From positions 17,149,388-17,213,387 of the forward strand of contig JAAONU010000002.1 in NCBI GenBank assembly GCA_012932295.1: DNA of 64,000 nt. Direction: 5' to 3'. The notes beneath the pieces were generated by a model, which saw nothing but the letters and a program-made list of their open reading frames with translations, ran no database searches and was not told where the DNA came from. This stretch comes from Cyclina sinensis (Eukaryota > Mollusca > Bivalvia > Venerida > Veneridae). Positions within the stretch are counted from its first letter, which is position 1. Each line of letters starts with the position of its first letter. Position numbers and translations under genes: made by a program. This document shows positions 12,123 to 25,400 of this stretch, piece by piece.

Positions 12123-15100
12123 TTAGCTCACCTGAGGACAAAGTGCTCAGGGTGAGCTTTTCTGTTCAGTCTTTGTCCGTCGTCCGTCCGTCCGTCCGTC
12201 GTCAACTTTTCATTCAAATGACATCTCCTCTGAAACCAAAGGGCCAAATTAAATGAAACTTGCCTGGGATGTTCGTTGCACGAAGCTCTACCAAAATTGT
12301 TCAAATGATTCTGGTCCATTGCATTTCTGTTTCACTGGAGCTAAAATTAGATTTCAAAAGTTGGATCTTTAAAAATCTTCTTCTCAGAAACCTGAAGGCC
12401 TGGAGCTTAGATATTTGGTATGAAGCATCATCTAGTGGACCTCTACCAAGTTTGTTCAATAACCGTGGGGTCAAAACTGACCCCACCCCGGGGTCAGTTG
12501 ATTTTAAAAAAGATTTATACAGGGAAAACTTAAAAATCTTCTTGTCAGAAACCACAAGGCCTAGAGTTTAGATATTTTGTGTGCAGCATTGTCCAGTGAA
12601 CCTTTACCAAGTTTGTTCAAATCAGGGCTCCTGGATCAAAAATGGGCCAGCCCCAGGGGTCACATGTTTTACATTGAGTTATATAGGAAAAACTTTAAAA
12701 AATCTTCTTGTCAGAAACCGCAAGGCCTAGAGTTCAGATATTTGGTGTGTAGCATTGTCCAGTGAACCTCTACTAAGTTTGTTCAAGTCATAGCCACTGG
12801 GTCAAAATAGGCCCTGCCCCGGGGGTCACTTGTTTACATAGAGTTATATAGGAAAAAGTTTAAAAAGTCTTCACATCAGAAACCAAAAGGCATAGAGCTT
12901 AGATATTTTGTTAGCTCACCTGAGCCTTAGGCTCATGGTGGGCTATTGTGACCGGTCTTTGTCCGTAGTCATTCAAACAACCTCTCTTCTGAAACCTCTG
13001 GGCCAAATTTGATGAAACTTGCCTGGGATGTTCCTTGCATGAAGCTCTACCAAATTTGTTCAAAGAATTCAATTCCATCAAGAACGCTGGTTGCTATGGC
13101 AACTTAATGGAAAAACTTTGAAAATCTTCTTGTCTGAAACCACAAGGCCTAGAGCTTAGATGTTTGGCATTTAGCACCCTCTAATGGAACTCTACTAAAA
13201 TTGTTCAAATTATTTCCCTGGGGTCAAAATTGGCCCCGCCCGAGGGGTCACTTCATTTTACATAGACTTATATAGGAAATCTTTAAAAATCTTCTTCTCA
13301 GAAACCACAATGCCTACAGCTTAGATATTTAGTATGTAGCATTGTCTAGTGGATGTCTACCAAGTTTTTACAAATTATGTCCCCTGGGTCAAAATTGGCC
13401 ACGCCCCAGGGTTCTTTTGGTTTACATATAGTTATATAGGAAAAACATGAAAAATCATTTTTCTCCAAAACTAATAGGACTAGACCTTAGATATTTGGTG
13501 TGGAGTATTGTGTAGAGAACCTTTACCAGTATTATATATATGTGTGCCGTGGGGTCAAAATTTGTCCGGCCCCAAGGGGCCCTAAATATGTAAAAAATGC
13601 AATCTTTAAAAATCTTCTTCTCAGAAACCACAATGCCTACAGCTTTGATATTTGGTATGTAGCATTGTCTAGTGGGTGTCTACCAAGTTTGTTCAAATAT
13701 TTTCCCTTGGTCAAAATTGGCCACGCCCCAGGCTTCTCTTGGTTTACATATAGTTACATAGGAAAAACATTAAAAATCATTTTTCTCCGAAACTAAAAGG
13801 ACTAGACCTTAGATATTTTGTGTGGAGTATTGTGTAGAGAACCTTTACCAGTATTGTTTATATGTTGGCCGTGGGGTCAAAATTGGCCCCGCCCCGGGGG
13901 CCCTTAATATGTAAAAAAGGCAATCTTTAAAAATCTTCTTACTGGAAACCTCAATGCCTACAGCTTAGATATTTGGTATGTAGCATTGTCTAGTGGATGT
14001 CTACCATATTTGTACAAATTATGTTCCCTGGGTCAAAATTGGCAACGCCCCAGGGTTCTCTTGGTTTACATAGATTTATATAGGAAAAACATGAAAAAAA
14101 TTTTTCTCCAAAACAAATAGGTGTAGACCTTAGATATTTGGTGTTGAGTATTGTGTAAAGAACCTTTACCAATATTGTTTAAATGTTGGCCCTGGGGTCA
14201 AAATTGGCCCCGCCCCGGGGGCCCTTAATATGTAAAAAAGGAAATCTTTAAAAATCTTCTTGTCTGAAACCACAAGGCCTAGAATTTTAAAATTTGGCAT
14301 GAAGCAAGCTTTATCAAATTATTAGATTAGGTTAAAGGTCACGGAGGCTAAAAATAGATTTATCTACTGTACCTCATAAAGCCTTCATTTATAGACAAAT
14401 ATCTTTGATATTCAATATATAGGTTCCTTGCATGGACCTCTACCCATGGGTAGGGTTTGAGGTCACTGGGTCAAGGTCAAGGTCACCATAGCTTATATTA
14501 GATATTTCTACTTTCTGTCATAGAGCCTTTATTTATTGACTGATATTATATATAATTATTTGGTTTGTAGGCACTTATATGTTTTCAATTAAAAAATGAA
14601 ATACTGCTTAACAGCAAACCTACAGCAAACCTACAGCCAAAGTACTCAGGTGAGCGATCAAGGGCCATCATGGCCCTCTTGTATGTAGCATTGTCAAGAG
14701 GACCTCTACCAAGTTGGTTCAAATCATGGCCCCTGGGTCAAAAATTGCCCCGCCCCAATGGTCACATGTTTTACATACAGTTATATAGGAAAAATCTTCT
14801 TTTTAGATACCACAAGGCCTAGAGTTAAGATATTTGGTGTACAGCATTGTCTACTAGATCTCTACCAAGTTTGTTCAAATCATAGCCCCTGTGTCAAAAA
14901 TGGCCCTGCCCCAGGGGTCACATATTTTACATAGAGTTATATAGGAAAAGTTTTAAAAGTCTTCTTGTCAGAAACCACAAGGCATAGAGTTTAGATATTT
15001 GGTTTGCAGCATTGTCTAGTGGACCTCTACGAAGTTTGTTCAAATCATGACCCTGGTGTCAAAACTGGCCCCACCCGGGAGCGGGGGTCATTTGATTTTA

Positions 15101-15708
15101 CACAAGGATTTATATAGGGAAAACTTTAAAAATCTGCCGCTCTGAAACACCAAGGGCTATATCTTCAATTGTTCATTGTTATGTCTCCCCCCAAGCCAGG
15201 CCTTCCGATGGAGAAATATTGTTTTTGCCTTGTCCATGGGTGTCTGTTTTTCTGTCTGTCTTTCACACTTCGTTTCCTTTCAATAACTTGAGTACCAGGT
15301 GACCCAAAGCCTTCATAACTTCATAGGGTTATTGCCCTTATAGAGTACAAAAAATCCCTTTTGTGTTTTGTGTCAGTAGGTCAAAAGTCAAGGTCACAGG
15401 GACCTGTAGAGTGAAAACTATTTCTTCTCAGTAACTGGAGTATCATTACACCCAGAACCTTCAAACTGTATAGGGTAATTATATTAGAAGAACCCTATTG
15501 TTTTTGGGGTCTGTAGGTCAAAGGTCAAAGTCACTGGGACCTGTAGTGTAAAACTATTTCTGCTAAAAAATTTGAGTACCATTACATCCAGAGTTTTCAA
15601 ACTTATTGCAAACTTATTCAAACTTGCACCCATAAAAACTAATAACGATATTTGTAACATGAGCAATGAGACTCAGGTGAGCGATTTAGGGCCATCATGG
15701 CCCTCTTG
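12123..15708 (+). mobile_element. Outer family A element, split by a nested copy
   Basis: Its head is at 12125-12158 (outer arms perfect, one mismatch in the inner arm), followed by a (GTCC)n-like run and units of about 165 bp. A younger copy interrupts it at 12911-14681. It resumes at 14682 and closes with the same 3' module as 1-196: hairpin at 15689-15703 and CTCTTG ending at 15708. Near 15180 it includes another head-like segment (TATGTCTCCCCCCAAGCC), so the right part is itself composite. Confidence 0.7.
12911..14681 (+). mobile_element. Nested complete family A element
   Basis: It runs from TTAGCTCACC at 12911 to CTCTTG ending at 14681. The head inner stem is TGAGCC with GGCTCA, loop TTA. 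About eight units and the 3' module (GGGTAGGGTTTGAGGTCACT to CAGGTGAGCGAT) follow, with the terminal hairpin at 14662-14676. The left flank ends AGATATTTTG and the right flank starts TATGTAGCATTGTC. Joining them gives the unbroken unit consensus AGATATTTxGTATGTAGC, with no target duplication, so both ends are placed to the base. Confidence 0.85.
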
Positions 15709-16273
15709 TTTATCTACAGCTATGAAATTCGAACCCTGTGCACAGTTTCAGGTGTCGAAATTGAACTCTGACATTAGATGACATTTTGACCTAGTGACCT
15801 CCTTTTTTGTTGTTTGATGTACAGGTTTGAAATTTGGATAGTAAAAATTGTTCGAATTTTTGTAATAAACACTAGCCTTGTCCGTTTTCACACAAATGAC
15901 AGTCTGTCCTCAGATGAGCGCTTTGGGCCAATGGCCCCCTTGTTATCAATATGTGATATATTTTGTATGTAGGTACTTGCGAGAACCGCTATCCTTAGAT
16001 GGAGTTTAAGGTCACTGTATCAAGGTAAAGGTCTTAAAGGCTAATAATAGATTTTTCTACTTTTTGCCATAGAACCTTTATTTATTGATTGATATTTTAA
16101 ATATTTGGTTTATAGACACTCTTCTATTAAACTGAGGTTAAGGTTACCGAAGATAAAATAGATTTATCAACTTTACTTCATAGAGCCATTATTTGTAGAC
16201 CAATATCTTTGATATTTGGTGGGTGTGAAGCCACTGGGTCACGGTAAAGGTCACCTTAGCTAATAATATATTT
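15709..16273. repeat. Satellite remnant and a decayed family A tail
   Basis: Positions 15712-15860 are a diverged 108-bp satellite unit. A shortened terminal hairpin GGGCCAATGGCCC lies at 15925-15937, followed by CCTTG. The remainder to 16273 is the GAGGTCACTGGGTCAAGG type of family A internal sequence. Confidence 0.6.
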
Positions 16274-19200
16274 TTAGCTCTCCTAAGTATGCAGTGCTCA
16301 TGTAAGCTTTTAGGATCAGTAACAGTCTGTCGTCCATCATCCGTCAGTGTCCATCGTCCACAGTTACTTCAAAGGACATCTTCTCTGAAACCAGCAGGCC
16401 AAATTTGATAAAACTTGCCAGGAATGTTCCTTGCATGAAGCTCTATCAATAGTTGTTCAAATGGTTCTGGTCCATTGCAGATCTGGTCCACAGGAGCTGA
16501 AAATAGATTTAAAAAGTGAAAATTTTAAAAATCTTCTTCTCTGAAATCCCAAAGCCTAGAGATGAGATATCTGGTATGTAGTATTTTCTAGTGGTCCTCT
16601 ACCAAGTTTGTTCAAATCATGGTCCCAGGGTCAAAATTGACCCTGCACCAGGGGCTACATGATTTTCCATAGGCTTATATAGGGAAAACTTCTAAACTCT
16701 TCTCATCTGAAACCACAAGGCCTAGAGCTAAGATATTTAGTATGTAGCATTGTCTAGTGGACCTCTACCAAGTTTGTTCAAATCATAGCTCTAGGGTCAA
16801 AATTGACCCTGCCCCAACGGGCCACATTATTTTACATAGTCTTATATTTCTACTTTTTGTTGTGGAGCCTTCATTATTATACCCCCACCACAAATGTGGG
16901 CGGGGGTGGGGGGTATACTGGAATCGCTTAGTTGCATCCGTCGGTTGGTCGGTCTGTCAGTTGGTCCGTCTCCACCTTGTCCACTCAATAAATCATATAC
17001 TAATGGAAGGATTTTCTTCAAACTTGGCTTTAGTATTATTCTCGACACTGGAATGTGCAGAACCCATGTTGCTCTTGTGTCAGGTCAAAGTCAAGGTCAC
17101 ACTGGAAGGTCAAATAATTTTCATGTCCGCTCTGTAAATCGTAATACCCCTTGAAGGATTTTTTTCAAATTTGGCTTAAATGTTCACCTCATGATACCAA
17201 TGTGCAGAACCCATGTTGACCTTGTACCTGCTCAAGGCCAAGGTCACATTTGAAGGTCAAACTTTTAACAATGACAAGACAAGGATTTTCTTCCAACTTT
17301 GCTCAAATGTTCATCTCAACAAGGCAATGTGCATAACCCATATTGCCTTTGTGTCAGCTCAAGGTCAAGGTCACACCGGAAGATCAAATATCTGACAATT
17401 AAAAAAGAAAATGTGTCTTGTTTGCTCTGTAAATTCTTTACCCCTTGAAGGATTTTGTTCTTACTTGGCTCAAATATTCAACTCAACAAGGCAATGTGCA
17501 GAACCCATGTTGCCCCCGTGTCAGGTAAAAGTCAAGGTCACATTGAAAGGACAGACAATTTTCATGTCTGCTCTGTAAATTTTATACCCGTAGAAGGATT
17601 TCTTCAAACTTAGCTCAAATGTTCACCTCATGATAACAATGTGCAGAACCAATGTTGACCTTGTACCAGCTCAAGGTCAAGGTCACACTTGAAGATCAAA
17701 TTTTTAACAATGAATTATAAGACAAGGATTTTCTTCCAACTTTGCTCAAATGTTCATCTCAACAAAGCAATGTGCATAACCTATATTGCCCTTGTGCCAG
17801 CTCAAGGTCAAGGTCTTACCAGAAGGTCAAATATCTGACAACTAAAAAAAGAAAATGTGTCTTGTTTGCTTTGTAAATTATTTACCCCTTGAAGGATTTT
17901 GTTCTTGCTTAGCACAAATATTCCACTCAGCAAAGCAATGTGCAGAACCAATGTTGCCTTTGTGTCATTTCAAGGTCAAGGTCACACTGGAAATTCAGAT
18001 AATTTTTGTGTCCGCTCTATAAGTCCTATACCATTTGAAGGATTTTTTTCAAACTTGGCTCAAATGTTCACCTCATGATTCCAATGTGCAGAACCCATTT
18101 TGACCTTGTACCAGCTCAAGGCCAAGGTCACACTTGAAGGTCAAACTTTTAAAATGAATTATAGGACAAGGATTTTCTTCGAACTTTGCTCAAATGTTCA
18201 TCTCAACAAGGCAATGTGCATAACCCATATTGCCTTTGTGTCAGCTCAAGGTCAATGTCACACTGGAAGATCAAATATCTGACAATTAAAAAAGAAAACG
18301 TGTCTTGTTTGCTCTGTAAATTCTTTACCCCTTGAAGGATTTTGTTCTTACTTGGCTCAAATATTCAACTCAACATGGCAATGTGCAGAACCCATGTTGC
18401 TCTTGTGTCAGGTTAAGGTCAAGGTCACATTGGAAGGTCAGACAATTTTCATGTCTGCTCTGTAAATTTTATACCCTTTGAAGGATTTTCTTCAAACTTA
18501 GCTCAAATGTTCACCTCATGATACCAATGTGCAGAACCCATGTTGACCTTGTACCAGCTCAAGGTCACACTTGCAGATCAAATTTTTAACAATGAATTAT
18601 AAGACAAGGATTTTCTTCCAACTTTGCTCAAATGTTCATCTCAACAACGCAATGTGCATAACCCATATTGTCCTTGTGTCAGCTCAAGATCAAGGTCACA
18701 CCGGAATGTCAAATATCTGATAATTTAAACAAATTGCCCTTGTGTCAGCTCAAAGTCAAGTGGAAAGTCAGACAATTATTTGTCCGCTCTTTAAATCCTA
18801 TACCCCTTGAATGATGTTATTCAAAGTTAGCCCAAATGATTTCCTGATGAAGAGGGTATGCAGAACTGGTGTTGAACTTGTGTTGCCCTTGTACTAGTTC
18901 ATGGTCAAGGTCACACTTGAAAGTCAAATATTATACAATCAAAATTCTTACTTGGCTGAAAACATGATATTCTTTATTTTAGCTCATAATTTCTTTGTTT
19001 TTGTAAATTTGCAAAATCAAAGGTTATTCCTGATTTGATGATTCAATATTTAGTCATTACTTTTACCTGTGAGGTGTTGTCTTTTTTTTCCATCAAACAC
19101 AACTTTTTAATGCCACAATAGTTATTCCCTTTTCCATATATTCAATTATCCAAGTCACCTCCTATCAATGACATTTTGTGGGTATGAATCGCATTCAGCG

Positions 19201-19823
19201 ATAGTTCTAATTGACTGATGTCTTTGATATCATGCCACATACCATAGTATGATACTGCAACCACTGGCTGGGGTTTGGGGATACTGGGGTCAAGGTAAAG
19301 GTCACAGAGGTTAAAAAAAACAAAACATTTCTCTACCTCATGTCATACATGTAGTGTTATGCTTGCAACTATTTCAATTTCAAACAAACTTTCACAAAAC
19401 ATTTATAAACAGTGGATCTCCTTTCTTTTCCTGAACCGATCTGATCCCATCTTGTGTTTCAGAGGTACTGGGGCCAGAATAGGCTTATTTTGCCATGTCT
19501 GTATGGTTCACAGCTTTGATAATCTTACAAACCATAATTTGAATCTTCATTTATTGACATATATCTTAGATATTTGGTGTGTATGTATGTATCATACGCA
19601 ATTACCCTTGGGTTGGATTTTAGGGTCAAGGTCACCAAGGCTAAAAATTCAAAATTGGCCCCAACCCATTGGTCAGTTGGTTTTATATGGACTAACATAG
19701 GTAAAACTTAAAAAATCTTCTTGTCAGAAAGCACAAGGCCTGGATTTTAGAAATTTCGTATGTGAAGAAAGTCGTTATAGTTGTTTTCAAGTGAGCTATA
19801 AAAGGGCCATTGTGGCCCTCTTG
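16274..19823 (+). mobile_element. Family A element carrying a nested family B element
   Basis: It opens with TTAGCTCTCC at 16274, with a decayed head hairpin, and closes with GGGCCATTGTGGCCC at 19804-19818 and CTCTTG ending at 19823. The flanks join as ATAATATATTT plus TCCTACTTTCTG, matching the internal family A motif GATTTTTCTACTTT. It therefore inserted into an older family A copy whose right end runs to 19968. Removing 16877-19210 restores its own internal consensus. Confidence 0.75.
16877..19210 (+). mobile_element. Complete family B (Helitron-like) element
   Basis: The 5' end TTATACCCCCACC forms an inverted repeat with GGGGGGTATA (16909-16918). Next come a CCGTCGGTTGGTCGGTCTGT run and about 14 units of roughly 130-145 bp built on AAGGATTTTCTTCAAACTTG, CAATGTGCAGAACCCATGTT and CAAGGTCAAGGTCACAC. 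The 3' end is the hairpin ATCGC, ATTCA, GCGAT (19188-19202), then AGTT and CTAA. The flanks GAGCCTTCATTA and TTGACTGATG join to the family A consensus, so insertion was between A and T without duplication, as for Helitrons. No Rep/helicase frame is present, so it is non-autonomous. Confidence 0.8.
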
Positions 19824-22218
19824 TCCTACTTTCTGTAACAGAGCCTTTATTTATTGACTGATATTTTAGCTATTTGGTTTGTAGGTACCTACAAATCTTC
19901 AATTAGAAAATGTAATACTGCTTTTGATGTTTGCTTAGTACTCAGGAGAGAGATCTAGGGCCATCTTGTTTAAATTTGGCATGAAACATTGTCTAGTTGA
20001 CCTCTACTACCAAGTTTATTAAAATATTGTCTTTAGGGTCACCATTGGCCCTCACATGTTTTATATAGAAATAAAGAGGAAAATCTTTATAAATCTTTTT
20101 GTCTTAAACTGCTAAGCCAGGAGGTATGATATTTGTGTGTAGTATTGCCTACTGGACCTCGACCAAGTTTCTCCAAATAATGTCTTTGGGTCACTGTGAG
20201 CCCTACCTAAGGGGTCACATGTTTTACATACATGTAGAAATATAGAAAATAATCTTTAAAAAATTCTTCTTTTCTGAAAACAAGGTACCTAAAGTTCTGA
20301 AATTTCACATGAAACTTTGTTTCGTAGACCTCTACTAAGATGGTCAAAATTGGGCCCATCCCAGGGGTCCTATTTGTGTAAAATGTTTAATCTTCGAAAA
20401 TCTTCTAGCTATAGACTTTTGATATTTTGCATGGAGCATCATCTATAGGTACTGAACAAAGATTGTTCAAATGAAGCCCCTAGGGTCATTAATGGCGCTG
20501 CCCCAGTGTCAATTGTTTTTATATAGGTTTATATAGTAAAAGTTAAAAAATCTTCTTGTCTGAAACCATATGCCCTGGAGCTTAAATGTTTTGTATGTTG
20601 CATTGTGTAGTGAACTTGTACCAAGTTTGTTCAAAATATGTCCATGCGGTCAAAATTGGCTCATCCTTGGGGTCCTATTTGTGTAAAATATTGAATCTTT
20701 GAAAATCTTCTTGTCTGAAACTTTACATGTAAGCTATCAACCTTATATATTTTGCTTGGAGCATCATCTTAAGGTCCTCGACCAAGATTGTTGAAATTAT
20801 GCCCTTAGGGTCATTAATGGCCCTGCCCTGGGGTCACTTGATTTTACATTGGCTTGTATAGGAAAGATTTAAAAAAATCTTTTTGTCTAAAACTGTCTGC
20901 CCTAGAGCTTAGATATTTCGCATGTTGCATTGTCTAGTGGACTTCTACAAAGTTTCTTCAAATTATGTCCCTGGGGTCAAATTGGCCCCAACCTGGGGGT
21001 CCTATTTGTGTAAGATATTTGATCTTTAAAAATCTTCTTGTAAGAAAACATAACCTTTAGACCTTTGATAGGGTACTTTACCAAGATAATTCAAATTATG
21101 ACTTTGGGGTTGTTAAAGGCCCTGCCCTGGGGTGACTTGATTTTACATTGGCTGATAAAGGAAGAACTAAAACAAACTTCTTGTCTGAAACCATATGCCC
21201 TAAAGCTTAAATAATATGTATTTTGCATAGTCTTGTAGAACTCTACCAAGTTTTTTTAAATTACCTGCCTGGGAATAAACTTGGCCCCACCCCAGGGGTC
21301 CTTTTTATGTAAATATTTAATCTTTGAAAATCTTCTTGTGAGAAACCGTAAGCTTTAGACCTGAGATATTTTGCATGGAGCATCATCTGTAGGTACTGTT
21401 TTAAGATTGTTCAAATTATTCTTTTGATGTCATTTGGTGGCCCTGTCCATGGGTCACTTATTTTATATAGTCAAATATTTAATCTTTGAAAATTTCTTGT
21501 CTGAAACCTTAGATATTTTGTATGTTGCATTGTCTAGTGGACCTATCAGGATTGTTCAGGTTATACCCTTGGGGTTATGAATGGCCCTGCCTTGGGGTCA
21601 CTTGATTATACATAGGTTTATATAAGACAGACTTAAAAAAAACCTTTCATTTGAAAGTGTATGCCTTAGAGGTAGGATATTTTGTATGTTGCATTGTCTA
21701 GTTGTCTAGTGGACCTCACCAAGTTCATTGAAATAATGTCCCTGGAGTCAAAATTGGCTCCACCCCTGTTGTTGTATTTGTGTAAAATGTTTAATATTCA
21801 AAAAATTTTCTTGTAAGAAACTAGTAGCTACAGACTTTTGATATTTTGCATGGAGCGTCACCTAGAGATCCTCTACCAATATTATTAAAATTATGTCCTA
21901 AGGGTCATTAATGGCCTTGCCCCAGGGTCACTTGATTAAACAAAGGCTTAGATAGGAAAGACTTACTTACAAAAACTTCTTGTCTGAAGCTGTGTACCCT
22001 AGAGCTTAGATATTTTGTATGTTGCACTGTGTAGTGGATATATATCAAGCTTGTTCAAATTTTGTTCCAGGGGTGAAAATTGGCCCTGCATTTGTATAAA
22101 TATAAGATTCTCAAAAATCTTCATTCAGAAACTGTTATTTTGCTTCTTATGTTTGCTCAACAGCAGACCCATAGACAAAGTACTCAGGTCAGAGAACGAG
22201 GGCATCATTGCCTTCTTG
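19824..22218 (+). mobile_element. Older family A copies, partly decayed
   Basis: 19824-19968 is the right end of the element that received 16274-19823; its terminal hairpin is deleted, leaving GGGCCATCTTG. From 19974 there are about twelve decayed units (CTTGTCTGAAACC, TTTTGCATGGAGCATCATC, GGTCATTAATGGCCCTGCCC) ending in a poor tail, GGGCATCATTGCCTTCTTG, at about 22200-22218. No gene is seen. Confidence 0.65.
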
Positions 22219-22450
22219 TGTCAAATAGCCTTTATTTACAGACCAATATTTTAGATATTTGGTTTAAATGCACCTTGTATGAAACTCTGCCATTCATTGT
22301 GCCATTGGTCAAGGTCACCATTTGGTTTAATAGACTGATATAGGTAAAAACTTCTTGTCAGAAACCACAAGACTTTGAGTTATAATATATTTGGTGTGTG
22401 AATGAAAGTAGTTGCAGTTGTACTCAGGTGAGGCCATCATGACACTCTTG
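22219..22450 (+). mobile_element. Short family A remnant with tail
   Basis: Contains TTTAGATATTTGG and GGTCAAGGTCACC, then GTGTGAATGAAAGTAGTTGC and a decayed tail (GGCCATCATGACACTCTTG) ending at 22450. A new family A head starts two bases later, so two elements sit end to end. Confidence 0.6.
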
Positions 22451-22452
22451 TT

Positions 22453-25400
22453 TAAGCTCACCTGAGCACTACATGCTCAAGGTGTGCTTTTGAGATCGCC
22501 CTGTATCTGTTTTTTGTTGTGTGGCATGAATTGTGTTGTTAAAATTAACTTTTGTGATCGCCCTGTGTCTGGCATGCCATGTGTGGCATGCATCATCCAT
22601 TTTCACATTTAAACAACATCTACCCAAAGACAACTAGCCTAAAGCTGATAAAACTTGGCAGATATGTTCCTTGCATGAAGCTCTATCAAAGAACTGAATT
22701 CCATAAAGATTTCAGGTTGCTCTGGCAACAGAAAGAAAAACTTTGAAAATCTTCTTGTCTGATACCATAAGGCCTAGAGCTTTTGTACACAGTTGTCTAT
22801 CAAGATTGTTCAAAGAAAAGCCTAAGTTTAATTAATGGCCCTTCCCTGGGGGGTGTGGGGGTCAATTTATTTTACATAGGCTTAGATATGGAAGATTTTG
22901 AAAATCTGCATGTCTGAAACCAGAAGGCCTTAGTTTTTTTTTTAGGTCCTCTACCAAGATTATTCAAATTGTACACCTGGGTTATTAATTGCCCTGCCAT
23001 GAGTCACTTTATTATGCCCCCAAATGGAGATGAAGAGGCATATAGTTTTTCAAATGTCAGTCAGTCAGTCGTAGACACTTTGGTTTCCGATATAGAGAAC
23101 CCTTAGACCAATCTTTTTCAAACTTTGTTTGTAGGTTGATCATGACTAGTAGATGACCCCAGTAGTTTTTCAGGTCACCATTTCAAAGGTCAAGGTCACA
23201 GTGACCTTGAAGAAAAAAACAGTTTTTGATCAATAACTATAGAACCCTTGGTTCCAGGTTGTTCAAACTTAATATGTAGGTTGGTCGTAACTACTACATG
23301 ACTCACAGAGTTTTTACATCACCAGGTCAAAGGTCAAGGTCACAGTGATCTTGAAGAGCGAAACAGTTTCCAGTCAATAACTATAGAACCTTTAGTTCCA
23401 TGTTGTTCAAACTTAGTTTATAAGTTGGTCTTGACTAGCAAATGACCCTTATAGTTTTTCAGTTCACCAGATCAAAGGTCAAGGTCTCAGAGACCTTGTA
23501 GAGCAAAACGGTTTCCGATCAATAACTTCAGAACCCTTGGTTCCAGGTTGTTCAAACTTACTTTGTACGTTGGTCATAACTAATAGATGACCCTTATTAT
23601 TTTTCTGGTCACCAGATCAAAGGTCACAGTGAGCTTGAAAAGCAAAACAGTTTCTGATCAATACCTATAGCATGCTTGGTCCCAGGTTCTTCATACGTAG
23701 TTTTTAGATTAATCATGACCAGAAGATGACCCTTGTAATTTTTCAGGTCACCAGGTCAAAGGTGAAGGTCACAGTGACCTAGAAGAGCAAAACGGTTTCC
23801 CATCAATAACTATAGAACCCTTGGTCCCAGGTTGTTCAAATAATGACCCCTATATTTTTCAGGTCACCAGGTCAAAGGACAAAGTTAGAGTGACCTTGAA
23901 TGGCAAAATGGTTTCCAATCAATAACTATAGGACCCTTGGTCCCAGGTTGTTCAAACTTAGTGTGAAGGTTTGTCGTGACAAGTAGATTACAATTATAGT
24001 TTTTCAGGTCACCAGGTCACAGTGATCTTGAAAAGCAAAATGATTTCCAATTAATAACTATAGAATGCTTGGGCCCAGGTCCCTCAAACTTTGTTTATAG
24101 GTTGACAATGACCAGTAGATGACCTATAACTTTTCAGGTCAAAGGTCAAGTTTACAGTGACCTTGTAAAGCAAAATAGTGTCAGATCTATTACTATAGAA
24201 CGTTTGGGCCAAGCTCCTCAAAACTTCATGACCTCTATAGTTTTTCAGGTCACAACATCAAAGGTCAAGGTCACAGTGTCTTTACGGAGCAAAACAGTTT
24301 CCGGTCAATAACTATAGATTCCTTGGTTCCAGGTTGTTTAAACTTAGTGTTTACCTTGGTCATGACAAATAGATAACCCCAGTGGTTTTTAGGGTTATTA
24401 GGTCAAAGGTCAAGGTCACAGTAATCTTGAAAAGCAAAACAGTTTTTTCTGAATATCTAGGGCATACTTGGGCCCAGGTTAGTCAGGCTTAGTATGTAGG
24501 TTTGTCATGATCATTTGATGACAACTATTTTTTTTAGGTGATTGGTCAGAGATCAAGGGACACAGTGACAGGGAAGTCCTAAAAATCTTTATGTCTGAAT
24601 CCATTGACTAAGATATTTTACATGGAGCATTATCTAGAGGTTTTCTTCCAGGATTGTTGGAATAATGGCTCTGCAGTCATGAATGGCTGTGCCCCAGTGT
24701 ACTTTGATTTAATATATGGAAGATTTAAAAAATCTTCTTGTTTAAAACTGTACGCCCTAGAGCTTAAACATTTTATATGTTGCATTGTCTAAACAACCTC
24801 TGCTGAATTTGTCTAAATTATGTCTCTGGAGTCAAAGTTTGCCCTGCCCCTTGGGGCCTATTTGTGTAAAATATTTAATTTTTGAAAATCTTCATGGCTG
24901 AAGCCATAAAGCCATGGACTAAGATATATTTCATGGACCATCATCTAGAGGTCCACTACCAAGCTTAAGATTGTTGAAGATCATTAATAGCCCTACCCCA
25001 AGGTCACTTGATTTTATATAGGCTTATATAGGGAGGACTTAAAACCTTGTCTGAAACTGTATGCCCTAGATCTTAAGATATTTTATATGTTGCATTGTCT
25101 AGTTGACTTTTACCAAGTATGTTCAAATTATCTCCGTGGGTCAGAATTGGCCGAGCCACAGGGGTCCTATTTGTTTAGCATGTTTAATCTTTGAAATTCT
25201 TCCTGTGAGAAATCATAAGATTTAGATATTAGACATTTTGCATGGAGCATCATCTAGAGGTCCTCTAACAAGATTGTTTAAGTCATTCCCCTTGGATCAT
25301 AAATGGCTCTGCCCTTGGATCACTTGGTTTTACATAGGCTTATATAGGGAACACTTAAAGAACTTTGTCTGAAACCATTAGATATTATGTTCATTGCAGT

